Source of the DNA: CAZYAK01 sp964645935
Lineage (GTDB): Bacteria > Patescibacteriota > Gracilibacteria > Peribacterales > Peribacteraceae
Assembly: GCA_964645935.1 (NCBI GenBank)
Contig: CAZYAK010000048.1
Coordinates: 1-11,561 of the forward strand
Direction of reading: 5' to 3'
DNA: 11,561 nucleotides
A program made the translations under genes and the position numbers. The notes beneath the pieces were generated by a model. It was not told where the DNA came from and did no database searches. It worked only from the letters and a program-made list of their open reading frames with translations. Positions 1-6,685 of the stretch are shown here, one piece after another. Numbering within the stretch: position 1 is the first letter of the stretch; each line of letters opens with the position of its first letter.

Positions 1-1320
1 TGGTACGCGGATCCCGTGCAAAGCCTCGCAGCGAACGGCTACCTGGACGCATCCGGCGGGACGTTCCGGCCAGGCGATGCCGCCAAGCGCGCAGAGGTGG
101 TAAAGCTCCTCGTCACGCTCAAGGGCGGCATACTCTCCCCCACCCCCCAGACTCCCACGTTCGACGACGTGCCCAAGGCCGCATGGTCCTTTAGTTACCT
201 GGAGGAAGCTGCAAAGGAGAGTTGGGTACGGGGCGAAGGCAACTGCCGCGGCAAACACCCCTGCTACGCCCGACCCGACGGACCGGTGACCCGCGCGGAG
301 ATGGCAACGCTCATTGTGCGTGCATATGGCCTCACGGCGCAGGCGGGCGGCCCCGTCTTCACCGACAATCCCTCAGGCCAGTGGTACAGCGACGCCATTA
401 CCGCGGCCAGCGACAACTGTGTGCTGCAAGGTGACGACGAAACCGGCCGTGTGCGTCCGTTGGACCCCGTCAACCGCGCGGAGATGGCCGCCATGCTGCA
501 CCGCATCGAGTCCAGCCTCAACGGGTCCGGCCCCGTCTGCGAGCAGGCGATCCCCGACGAGTCGGGCACGGTAATGGAGATCGATTCCGTGACAGCCCAG
601 AGCGCCGTCAGCGTGCAAGCGTCCTTCACTGGACCCTTAGACCCCGAAAAAGCCGCGAACCCCGCACTCTACGTGGTAAGCGGCGCGGGCGACGTGGCGG
701 AGATCACGGGTGTGACGCTCACAGATGATGATACCGTCCTGCTCACACTGCGCTCCCCGCTGGGTAAGTGCGGCGGAGAGCTCATTCTCCAGGTCAACGA
801 TCTGCCGGCGGCGGACGGCACGACATTCACGGATTCACGGGCCTTCCGTTTTGCCTGCGTGCAGGGCGGAGCGTTCCAGCCGGAGGTCGCGCTCGTCCCT
901 CTCGCCGGCAACAAAGCGGAATACTCCCTCCGTCGCGGCGACGAGAACGTGGAGATGCTGAATATGCAGGTCAGCGCGCCGTGCGCCAGCGACCTCGTCA
1001 TCAACGGCCTCACGGTGCACCACACGGGCACGGGCAATTCCCTGGACATCACCCACCTCCACGCAGCCGTGGACGGCAAGATCATCAGCGACGGCGCCTA
1101 CATCTGGCGCGATCGCTCCTGGACATTCGACTTCGACACTCCCGTCACCCTCGCCGCGTGCGATTCGGCCGTCTTCGGCTTCCGCGCAGACTTCGCCAGC
1201 GAATCGCAGCCCCGCGTGGACCACACGCTGGTCATCCGCGGTTCGGGGAGCATCGCATCTGACGCCACGGGCTTCAGAGGGGCGTTCCCCCTAAAGGGAG
1301 CCCTGTTTAGGGTGTACTGA
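1..1320 (+). CDS. S-layer homology (SLH) domain protein, 5' partial
   Basis: The reading frame is already open at base 1 (W-Y-A-D-P...), so the true start lies outside the window; the GTG at 16 is internal. Three SLH-like repeats occupy about nt 1-140 (GTFRPGDAAKRAEVVKLL), 160-330 (FDDVP..., VTRAEMATLIVRAYGL) and 350-520 (FTDNPSGQWYSDAI, VNRAEMAAMLHRI). SLH domains normally anchor exported proteins to cell-wall polymers. After them come two beta-rich segments: about nt 570-850, resembling the Ig-like domains of S-layer and adhesion proteins, and about nt 880-1317, which I do not recognise. Eight cysteines in the visible part (C82, C88, C140, C180, C257, C286, C328 and C387 counted from base 1) fit disulfides in an extracellular protein. 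There is no LPXTG motif or C-terminal membrane segment. The SLH assignment is firm; what the C-terminal half does is unknown. Confidence 0.85.
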   Translation, partial: WYADPVQSLAANGYLDASGGTFRPGDAAKRAEVVKLLVTLKGGILSPTPQTPTFDDVPKAAWSFSYLEEAAKESWVRGEGNCRGKHPCYARPDGPVTRAEMATLIVRAYGLTAQAGGPVFTDNPSGQWYSDAITAASDNCVLQGDDETGRVRPLDPVNRAEMAAMLHRIESSLNGSGPVCEQAIPDESGTVMEIDSVTAQSAVSVQASFTGPLDPEKAANPALYVVSGAGDVAEITGVTLTDDDTVLLTLRSPLGKCGGELILQVNDLPAADGTTFTDSRAFRFACVQGGAFQPEVALVPLAGNKAEYSLRRGDENVEMLNMQVSAPCASDLVINGLTVHHTGTGNSLDITHLHAAVDGKIISDGAYIWRDRSWTFDFDTPVTLAACDSAVFGFRADFASESQPRVDHTLVIRGSGSIASDATGFRGAFPLKGALFRVY

Positions 1321-1339
1321 GCGGATCGTCCGGTGGGTC

Positions 1340-1345
1340 TATACT
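1340..1345 (+). promoter_or_regulatory. -10 element of a probable leaderless promoter
   Basis: TATACT lies 6 nt before the ATG at 1352, so transcription should begin at or next to the start codon. The -35 region is weak (CTGAGC at 1317-1322, 17-nt spacer). No Shine-Dalgarno sequence precedes the ATG. The arrangement matches the promoters at 2477-2482 and 10377-10382. Confidence 0.5.
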
Positions 1346-1351
1346 GGCATC

Positions 1352-2326
1352 ATGCCGCACCGCATCATCGCCTTCGTCCTGGCGGAGGGCCCTGCCCGCC
1401 GCTCCGACGAGGTGCACTCCCCGCGCCCACAGCAGCGCGCGCCCCACTACTTCCAGGGCGTCGTCCCGCGGCAGTACGTCCACGGGCGTGAGGGCGACGT
1501 GGTGCTCAAGGCCTACCCTCCAAGCGTCCTCCTCGCAGAGCTCAGCCGCCCCGTAGACGACGCCTTTTCGCCCCAGGCTTTCCGCCAGCGCGCGGACATG
1601 GTGCGCGAGTGCACGGACGCGCTCAGCCGCCACGGCGCCGACGTCACATTGAGCGAGGAGTACGCCATTGCGGTGGTGGACGGGTACGAGGGCTCACCGG
1701 AAGCGTTCTTCAACCGGTCAGACCGCATCGCGGGCTTCCTGAAATCCGAGGAGATGGATCTCGATCCCGGTGAAATCGAACACACCCTCAAAAGCCAGAT
1801 CAAGTACGGCAAGGATGACCTGGTGGTGATGGACTGGGATGGCGCCTTCGTCTTCGAACAGACGGGTGAGGTGGACTCCATCGTGGAGCTCATCCAGCTC
1901 GCCAACCTGCAGCTGCTGCAGTACCGCATCCTGGACCGGGACTTGGACAAGCGCCTCCAGCGCACAGAAACTCTTATCCGCACCCAACCGGCCCGTCGTC
2001 TGCTCTTCTGGAATCGCGAGGTGAGCAAGGCCATGAGCGAGGTCATCCGTATGCGAGGCCTCTCCATCATGCAGTTCGACGCGCTCTCTCGGGAGATCAA
2101 GCTCATCGGCGACTGGTACTCCGCCCGCCTCTTTGACGTGGCCGCACGCAAGTTCCACCTGGAAAACTGGAGATCCGGCATCCGCGAGAAACTCGAGAGC
2201 CTGGAAGACATCTACGGCATCATCGCCCAGAACTTCCAGATCAGCCGCAGCGCCTTCTTCGAGCTGATGCTGCAGGCTGGATGGCTCGCACTGATCCTGC
2301 TGGAGCTCTGGCAGATCTGGCGGTGA
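1352..2326 (+). CDS. RMD1/DUF155-like protein with C-terminal membrane anchor
   Basis: 324 residues. Residues 1-100 are variable and partly basic. About 103-170 form a mixed region ending in DDLVVMDWDGAFVFE (156-169), comparable to the short strand motif of RMD1/RMND1 (DUF155) proteins. About 175-295 are predicted long amphipathic helices (LANLQLLQYRILDRDLDKRL, then LFDVAARKFHLENWRSGI), and 303-322 form one hydrophobic segment (MLQAGWLALILLELWQIW). A helical domain followed by a terminal membrane anchor is the DUF155 layout, but similarity is judged by eye and weak in the first 100 residues. Eukaryotic members act in mitochondrial translation or organisation; the bacterial role is unknown. 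ATG 1352 is chosen because a TATACT -10 element sits just upstream. It stands alone between the SLH gene and the zinc operon. A generic membrane-anchored hypothetical protein remains possible. Confidence 0.6.
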   Translation: MPHRIIAFVLAEGPARRSDEVHSPRPQQRAPHYFQGVVPRQYVHGREGDVVLKAYPPSVLLAELSRPVDDAFSPQAFRQRADMVRECTDALSRHGADVTLSEEYAIAVVDGYEGSPEAFFNRSDRIAGFLKSEEMDLDPGEIEHTLKSQIKYGKDDLVVMDWDGAFVFEQTGEVDSIVELIQLANLQLLQYRILDRDLDKRLQRTETLIRTQPARRLLFWNREVSKAMSEVIRMRGLSIMQFDALSREIKLIGDWYSARLFDVAARKFHLENWRSGIREKLESLEDIYGIIAQNFQISRSAFFELMLQAGWLALILLELWQIWR

Positions 2327-2336
2327 GTTTCACCGC
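2320..2336 (+). terminator. Hairpin across the stop codon, possible terminator
   Basis: GCGGTGA / TCACCGC form a perfect 7-bp stem with a GTT triloop, and the left arm contains the TGA stop of the upstream gene. No T-tract follows (next bases are ACCCCACC), so it is at best a non-canonical terminator or an mRNA 3'-end stabiliser. A second GC hairpin, CCGCG-TCGTC-CGCGG, follows at 2350-2364. Confidence 0.35.
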
Positions 2337-2441
2337 ACCCCACCACCCACCGCGTCGTCCGCGGCTGCGAGGAGGCGAGAACGCATAGGTCGGAAGGGAG
2401 GAACGGCGGCCACAAGCCTACAGACGCGATTCCTGTTCATC

Positions 2442-2477
2442 AACGCAACAATATTGCAAATGCAATTCCGTTGCGTT
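2442..2477 (+). promoter_or_regulatory. Probable Zur operator: tandem GCAA-N5-TTGC palindromes
   Basis: Two 13-bp sites lie in tandem: GCAACAATATTGC (2445-2457) and GCAATTCCGTTGC (2462-2474), centres 17 bp apart. They nest in a larger palindrome with a single centre at 2459.5: outer arms AACGCAAC (2442-2449) and GTTGCGTT (2470-2477), inner arms ATTGCA (2453-2458) and TGCAAT (2461-2466). The element covers the -35 and spacer of the zur promoter. Fur-family repressors bind such AT-containing palindromes, often as two dimers. Its place before a Fur-family gene and a zinc transporter makes Zur the obvious ligand, so autoregulation is expected. The sequence differs from the E. coli Zur box. Confidence 0.72.
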
Positions 2478-2482
2478 ACCAT
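2454..2482 (+). promoter_or_regulatory. Promoter of the zur-znu operon (leaderless)
   Basis: -35 TTGCAA (2454-2459), a 17-nt spacer and -10 TACCAT (2477-2482). The -10 ends 7 nt before the ATG at 2490, so the transcript would start at or near the A of the start codon. It overlaps the proposed Zur operator, so bound repressor would block RNA polymerase. Confidence 0.6.
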
Positions 2483-2489
2483 CCCCGCG

Positions 2490-2900
2490 ATGCAGTCCTC
2501 CGACCTCCTCCGCTCCCGCGGGCTCAAAGACACCCAACCCCGCCGCCTGGTGCTCGACGCGTTCCGTATCCTCAAGGGCTCGGCCTCCGCGCAGGAGCTG
2601 TGGACGGCCGTCGACGGCGGCGGGCACGCGGTCAACCGCGTCACCGTCTACCGTGTGCTCGATGCGCTGCGCACGCGCGGCCTCGTGCACCAGCACCCGT
2701 GCGACGGCCGCTTCAGCCTGTGCTCGCTGCCCGACGCCAAGGGCCACCACGGCTTCCTCCACTGCACCGCGTGCGGCACCACGGAGGAGTTCGTCAGCTC
2801 CGCGCTCTGCCGCGTGGAGGACGCCATCGCCGCGGAGCACCGCTTCGCCCCCAGCGGCCACGTGAGCGAGATCCTGGGCACTTGCAATTCCTGTTCTTGA
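2490..2900 (+). CDS. zur: Fur-family zinc uptake regulator (Zur)
   Basis: 136 residues, normal Fur-family length. Residues 1-75 form the winged-helix DNA-binding domain (LLRSRGLKDTQPRRLVLDAF, then recognition helix NRVTVYRVLDAL at 49-60). The dimerisation and metal domain carries H86-H87, H91 and C92-T-A-C95, plus C132-N-S-C135 at the C-terminus: the paired CxxC structural zinc site of Fur/Zur proteins. H124 and E127 add possible regulatory-site ligands. It should repress zinc-uptake genes when zinc is replete. Zur is chosen over Fur, Mur or PerR because znuA starts 5 nt downstream and the remaining zinc transporter genes follow. ATG 2490 is chosen because it sits just after the -10 element. 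TTG 2454 and ATG 2460 are in frame, but TTG 2454 lies inside the -35 and both lie upstream of the expected transcription start. Confidence 0.88.
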   Translation: MQSSDLLRSRGLKDTQPRRLVLDAFRILKGSASAQELWTAVDGGGHAVNRVTVYRVLDALRTRGLVHQHPCDGRFSLCSLPDAKGHHGFLHCTACGTTEEFVSSALCRVEDAIAAEHRFAPSGHVSEILGTCNSCS

Positions 2901-2905
2901 ATCCC

Positions 2906-3799
2906 ATGAACCGCCTCCTCCCCTCCCTGGCCCTCTGCGCACTGCTTTCCGGCTGCGCAACCGTCCCCACGGATCCCGGCACCGTCGAAGGCATCGGCAT
3001 CTCCGCGAGCATCTACCCGCTCGCGCATTTCGCCTCGCAGGTGAGCGGCACCGCCGTTTTCGCCATCGCGGGCGTCGCCGAGCCGCACGAGTTCGAGCCG
3101 TCGTCACAGGACCTGCGCCAGGTGGAGACGTTCCCCGTCTTCCTCTACAACGGCGCGGGCGTGGACCCGTGGGCCGAGCGCATCGCCCCGGACGTTGTTG
3201 CGCGAGGCGGCTTCACGCTCGAGGCCAGCTCGCTCCTGACGCTCCGCAAGAGCGCGGACGACGCCGCGCGGGACGATCCGCACGTGTGGCTGGACCCGGT
3301 ACAGGCGCAGCAGATCGTCATCGGCATCCGCGACACGCTCATGCGCGCCGATCCTTCCCGGGCAGAGCGCTACCGCGTGAACGCGATGACGTACCTGGAG
3401 GAACTGCGCGCGCTGGACACGGAATTCGCCGCGGGCCTCAAGTCCTGCGAGCTGCGCGAGATCATCACGGCGCACGACGCGTTCGAGTACCTCGCGGAGC
3501 GCTACGCCTTCACCGTGCACGCGGTGAGCGGGCTCTCCCCTGAAGAGGACCCCTCCCCCAAGCGCCTCGGGGAGCTGGCCGATTTGGCCAAGGAGAAGGG
3601 CATCACGGTCATCTTCTTCGAGACCTGGGTGAGCCCAGCGCTCTCCGAGACGCTCGCCGCGGAGGTGGGCGCGACGACGCTGGTGCTGAACCCGCTGGAA
3701 AGCCTTTCGATCTCGGAGCAGCAGCATCAGAACAAGACGTACGTCTCCGTGATGCGCGAGAACCTTGCCGCCCTCCGGACCGCCATGCGATGCCGCTGA
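2906..3799 (+). CDS. znuA: Zinc ABC transporter, substrate-binding lipoprotein
   Basis: 297 residues of the SBP_bac_9 (TroA/ZnuA) family. The signal peptide ends in a lipobox, L-S-G-C17, giving a membrane-tethered lipoprotein. Three expected metal ligands are visible: H61 in EPHEFEP, H126 in DPHVWLDP and H190 in TAHDAFEYLAERY. Manganese-binding relatives usually have Glu at the third position, so His190 favours zinc. The long acidic/His-rich loop of E. coli ZnuA is absent (only a short ADDAARDD precedes DPH). ATG 2906 lies 5 nt after the zur stop, with no Shine-Dalgarno sequence, which suggests translational coupling in one operon. The C-terminus ends just before the assembly gap and looks complete. 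Manganese or mixed specificity cannot be excluded from sequence alone. Confidence 0.88.
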   Translation: MNRLLPSLALCALLSGCATVPTDPGTVEGIGISASIYPLAHFASQVSGTAVFAIAGVAEPHEFEPSSQDLRQVETFPVFLYNGAGVDPWAERIAPDVVARGGFTLEASSLLTLRKSADDAARDDPHVWLDPVQAQQIVIGIRDTLMRADPSRAERYRVNAMTYLEELRALDTEFAAGLKSCELREIITAHDAFEYLAERYAFTVHAVSGLSPEEDPSPKRLGELADLAKEKGITVIFFETWVSPALSETLAAEVGATTLVLNPLESLSISEQQHQNKTYVSVMRENLAALRTAMRCR

Positions 3800-3801
3800 A
3801 G

Positions 3802-3901
3802 NNNNNNNNNNNNNNNNNNNNNNNNNNNNNNNNNNNNNNNNNNNNNNNNNNNNNNNNNNNNNNNNNNNNNNNNNNNNNNNNNNNNNNNNNNNNNNNNNNN
3901 N
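3802..3901. other. Assembly gap (100 N)
   Basis: Exactly 100 Ns, the conventional placeholder for a gap of unknown length. It starts 2 nt after the znuA stop, and the znuC frame is open on leaving it, so it hides the start of znuC. Only a short stretch of the ATPase N-terminus appears to be missing, so the real gap may be small. Confidence 0.98.
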
Positions 3902-4666
3902 GGCTGTGAGGACTGCGGCGACTGCATCCGCTTCGACGGCGTGTCGTTCCGCTACGGGTCCCAGGAGGTGCTCACGGATATCGGCTTCACCATCGGCTGC
4001 GGCGAGTACGTGGGCGTCGTGGGCCCCAACGGCGGCGGAAAATCCACACTCATCAAGCTGCTCATCGGCGTGCTGGAGCCCTCCGCGGGCACAGTGCGTG
4101 TGTACGGCCAGGCCCCGCGCACGGCTCGCAAGGGCGGGCGCATCGGCTACGTCCCGCAGCGCGTCACGCAGCAGGAGGTGGCATTCCCGGCCACGGTGGA
4201 GGAGATCGTCCGGAGCGGTCGCACGCCCCGTGCGCGGTGGGGCGGGCGCTTCACCAAGGAGGACGAGGCGGCGGTGGAGGAAGCTCTCAGCATCGCGGAG
4301 ATCGGGCATCTGCGCAGTCGCCAGATTGGCGGCCTCTCCGGGGGCGAGCGGCAACGCGCGTTCATCGCGCGGGCGCTGGCGGGCGAACCCCACGTGCTCA
4401 TCCTGGATGAACCGACGACGGGCGTCGATCCGGGAGCGCGCGATCGCTTCCACGCGTTCCTGCGAGACCTGCGCGCCTCCCGCGGGCTCACCATCCTCTA
4501 CATCAGCCACGACGTGGACGTGATGGCGGCGGAAGCGAGCAGCATCCTCTGCGTGGACCAGCGGCTGCTCTGCCACGTCCCGGCCAAGGACTTCGCGCGC
4601 GACGCCACGCTGAAAGCGCTCTACGGCGAGGGCGTGACGCGCATCCATCACCACCATCACCACTGA
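3902..4666 (+). CDS. znuC: Zinc ABC transporter ATPase, 5' end in gap, C-terminal His6
   Basis: 254 residues are visible; the start is lost in the N gap. GTG 3941 is internal, since the frame runs back to 3902 as GCEDCGDCIRFDGV before the canonical FRYGSQEVL strand. The ABC motifs are complete: Walker A GPNGGGKST (about nt 4021-4047), signature LSGGERQRAF (about 4333-4362), Walker B VLILDEPTTGVD (about 4396-4431) and H-loop ISHD. This ATPase energises the permease ZnuB. Two ends are unusual: CxxCxxC just before the nucleotide-binding domain and six consecutive histidines before the stop (mixed CAT/CAC codons, 4646-4663). Both are plausible zinc ligands. The tail is native, since the next gene begins 4 nt later in the same operon. 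Family assignment is firm; zinc specificity rests on context and these metal-binding ends. Confidence 0.87.
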   Translation, partial: GCEDCGDCIRFDGVSFRYGSQEVLTDIGFTIGCGEYVGVVGPNGGGKSTLIKLLIGVLEPSAGTVRVYGQAPRTARKGGRIGYVPQRVTQQEVAFPATVEEIVRSGRTPRARWGGRFTKEDEAAVEEALSIAEIGHLRSRQIGGLSGGERQRAFIARALAGEPHVLILDEPTTGVDPGARDRFHAFLRDLRASRGLTILYISHDVDVMAAEASSILCVDQRLLCHVPAKDFARDATLKALYGEGVTRIHHHHHH

Positions 4667-4670
4667 CCGC

Positions 4671-5801
4671 ATGCGAAAATTCCTCCCTGCCCTCCTCCTG
4701 GCCCTGATCCTCCTGCCCGCGACTTCCGTGTCTGCGCAGTCCGGAGAACCCGAGGCAAACTACTTCCGCGCGCGGGTGACCGCCATCGAGCACGTGGAGA
4801 CGGACGCGAGCATGGGCCTCACGCGTGAGGTACAGACCGTGCGCCTGCGCCTGGAGAGCGGCCCCGAAGAGGGAACGGAGACGCGGCTGGAGAACGGCAT
4901 CGTAAACGACCGCGAGGACATGCGCCTGCACGAGGGCGACCGGGTGGTGCTAGAGCAGCTGGAGAAGTCCGACGGCACCGTGCGGTACCTCGTTCGGGAG
5001 CAGTACCGCCTCCCGGCCCTCGTGATGCTTGTAGCCGGGTTCTGCGTGCTGGCCGTCCTTTTAGGAGGCCTGATGGGCCTCACGTCCCTGCTCGGGCTCG
5101 GGGTGAGTATTGGGGTACTCGTGATCTACGTCGTGCCCGCCATCGGCGGCGGACAGAACCCGCTGGCGGTGAGCCTTATCGGGTCGTTCATCATCGCGTG
5201 CACGTCGCTGTATCTCGCCCACGGCTTCCACAAGCGCACGACGGTGGCACTGCTCTCCACGCTCCTCACCCTCGGGATCTCGGTGCTACTGGCGATGCTC
5301 TTCGTACGCGTGGCCAAGCTCTTTGGCACGGGCACCGAGGAGGCGATGTTCCTGCAGCTGGGGCCGCTGGAGCAGGTAAACCTGCGGGGCCTGCTCCTCG
5401 GCGGGATGGTCATCGGCTGTCTGGGAGTGCTCGACGATATCACCACCGCCCAGACCGCGGCCGTGGACGAGATCCGCAAGGCGAACCCCTCGCTCACCGC
5501 TTCGGAGCTGTGGCGCGCGGGCATGTCGGTGGGCCGCGAGCACATCGCCGCACTCATCAACACGCTGGCCCTGGCCTACGCCGGCGCATCGTTGCCGCTG
5601 CTGCTGCTCTTCCGGACGCAGGGCGATTTGCCGCTCTGGCTGACCCTCAATAGCGAGTTCCTGGCGGAGGAGATTATCCGCACTCTCGTGGGCAGCACCA
5701 CGCTCCTCTTTGCCGTCCCCCTTTCCACCTGGCTCGCCGTCACAGTGCTGCCGAAGCTGAAAGGCGGAGGCGGGCACACGCATTTCCACGCCCATCCGTG
5801 A
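4671..5801 (+). CDS. YibE/F-family membrane protein with His-rich tail
   Basis: 376 residues. Signal peptide at about 1-22 (LLLALILLPATSVSAQ); a soluble, probably extracytoplasmic beta-rich domain at about 25-112; then about seven or eight membrane segments from 115 to 362. The conserved YibE/F signature is at 249-268 (GCLGVLDDITTAQTAAVDEI), with D255-D256 close to the membrane, and a second conserved stretch is at 280-302 (LWRAGMSVGREHIAALINTL). The C-terminus is GGGGHTHFHAHP, with three histidines. The biochemical role of YibE/F proteins is not established as far as I know. It starts 4 nt after znuC and lies before znuB, so it is very likely co-expressed under Zur control. The His-rich tail and this position suggest zinc handling, which is inference. 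ATG 4671 places the signal peptide correctly. Confidence 0.82.
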   Translation: MRKFLPALLLALILLPATSVSAQSGEPEANYFRARVTAIEHVETDASMGLTREVQTVRLRLESGPEEGTETRLENGIVNDREDMRLHEGDRVVLEQLEKSDGTVRYLVREQYRLPALVMLVAGFCVLAVLLGGLMGLTSLLGLGVSIGVLVIYVVPAIGGGQNPLAVSLIGSFIIACTSLYLAHGFHKRTTVALLSTLLTLGISVLLAMLFVRVAKLFGTGTEEAMFLQLGPLEQVNLRGLLLGGMVIGCLGVLDDITTAQTAAVDEIRKANPSLTASELWRAGMSVGREHIAALINTLALAYAGASLPLLLLFRTQGDLPLWLTLNSEFLAEEIIRTLVGSTTLLFAVPLSTWLAVTVLPKLKGGGGHTHFHAHP

Positions 5802-5806
5802 AGCAT

Positions 5807-5854
5807 CAAGCACCAAGCACCACCATCCAAACACTGCCTGAGCGTTGGTGCTTG
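5807..5854 (+). repeat. Intergenic inverted/tandem repeat, CAAGCACCAA type
   Basis: A perfect 10-bp inverted repeat, CAAGCACCAA (5807-5816) and TTGGTGCTTG (5845-5854), encloses 28 nt. The left arm overlaps a tandem AAGCACC-AAGCACC (5808-5821). GATTTGGAATTT follows at 5856-5867. The wording resembles short CCAAGCACCAA-type intergenic repeats I recall from candidate-phylum genomes (unverified). There is no T-tract after the right arm, so it is not a standard terminator. It splits the otherwise tight zinc operon just before znuB. Confidence 0.55.
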
Positions 5855-5878
5855 TGATTTGGAATTTCCCCTTCTCCT

Positions 5879-6679
5879 ATGGATCTCTTCGCGCATGACT
5901 TCATGGTCCGGGCGATGCTCGCGGGATTGGTCACCGCCGTGATCGCCCCCACTATCGGGATCTTCCTGGTGACGCGCCGGTACGCCTTCCTAGCCGACAC
6001 TCTCGCACACGTCTCGCTGGCCGGCGTGGCCGTGGGGTTCCTGACGGGGCTCCCACCCATCATCACGGCCGTCATCGCTTCCGTAGGCGCAGCGCTGTGG
6101 GCCGAGCACCTGCGCGCCACCAAGCGGCTGCTCGGGGAATCCGCGTTGGCGCTCTTCCTCTCCGGCGGGCTCGCGCTCGCGGCCGTGCTCCTCACCGCAT
6201 CCCGCGGGGGCAACGCGAGCATCTCGGGGATCCTGTTCGGCAGCATCACCACGGTCACGATCCAAGACCTCGGACTTATCGCCGTCCTCGGCGTGGTGTG
6301 CCTGGCCGTGGTGGCGTCGTTCTGGCGCCCGCTCTTCCTGGCCTCGGTGGATGAAGACCTCGCAGCCTCGGGAGGGTTGCCCGTGGCCATGCTCAACCGT
6401 CTCCTCGTTGTGCTTGCAGCCGTCACAGTCGCATTGAGCCTCCGCATCGTGGGCGTGCTGCTCGTGGGCGCGCTCATCGTGATCCCCGTCATCGCGGCCA
6501 CGCAGCTCAAGCTGGGGTTCCTCCGCACGTACCTCGTGGCCGTCGCTATCTCGATCGCTTCGGTCGTGGCGGGGCTCGTCACGTCCTACGAGTTCGGCTT
6601 CGCCAGCGGAGGGACCATTGTGCTCTTCACGCTCGCGGGATTCGGTGCGTGCAGCCTCCTGGGCTCGCGTTGGCGCTAA
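5879..6679 (+). CDS. znuB: Zinc ABC transporter permease
   Basis: 266 residues of the ABC-3 (ZnuB/TroC) permease family, at its usual length, with about eight hydrophobic segments. Diagnostic motifs are LVTRRYAFLADTLAHVSLAGVAVG (residues 30-53) near the N-terminus, the cytoplasmic stretch VDEDLAASGG, and the late membrane segment with LRIVGVLLVGALIVIPVIAA. It forms the channel through which zinc delivered by ZnuA crosses the membrane, driven by ZnuC. ATG 5879 is preceded by a pyrimidine tract (CCCCTTCTCCT) and no Shine-Dalgarno sequence. It is 77 nt from the upstream gene, the widest spacing in the cluster apart from the assembly gap, and that spacing is filled by a repeat. I see no convincing separate promoter, so read-through from the zur promoter is expected. 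The specific metal is inferred from neighbours. Confidence 0.88.
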   Translation: MDLFAHDFMVRAMLAGLVTAVIAPTIGIFLVTRRYAFLADTLAHVSLAGVAVGFLTGLPPIITAVIASVGAALWAEHLRATKRLLGESALALFLSGGLALAAVLLTASRGGNASISGILFGSITTVTIQDLGLIAVLGVVCLAVVASFWRPLFLASVDEDLAASGGLPVAMLNRLLVVLAAVTVALSLRIVGVLLVGALIVIPVIAATQLKLGFLRTYLVAVAISIASVVAGLVTSYEFGFASGGTIVLFTLAGFGACSLLGSRWR

Positions 6680-6685
6680 TGAGGA

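Noticed and set aside
1279..1310. Terminator at the end of the SLH gene (GGGG-CGTT-CCCC, CCC-TAAA-GGG)
   Set aside because: Short competing stems inside the coding sequence with no T-tract after them; not separable from codon composition.
2454..2489. Upstream TTG (2454) or ATG (2460) start for zur
   Set aside because: In frame, but TTG 2454 lies within the -35 element, both lie in the operator palindrome, and both precede the expected transcription start. ATG 2490 gives a normal Fur-family N-terminus.
4646..4666. His6 as vector-tag contamination
   Set aside because: Codons are mixed CAT/CAC, and the next operon gene starts 4 nt later with the same composition and a His-rich end of its own. 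A native tail is more likely.
3104..4672. 522-codon reverse-strand open frame running through the N gap
   Set aside because: It is the antisense shadow of znuA and znuC, kept open by GC-rich codons, and the gap fills it with unknown residues. The + strand has complete family motifs.
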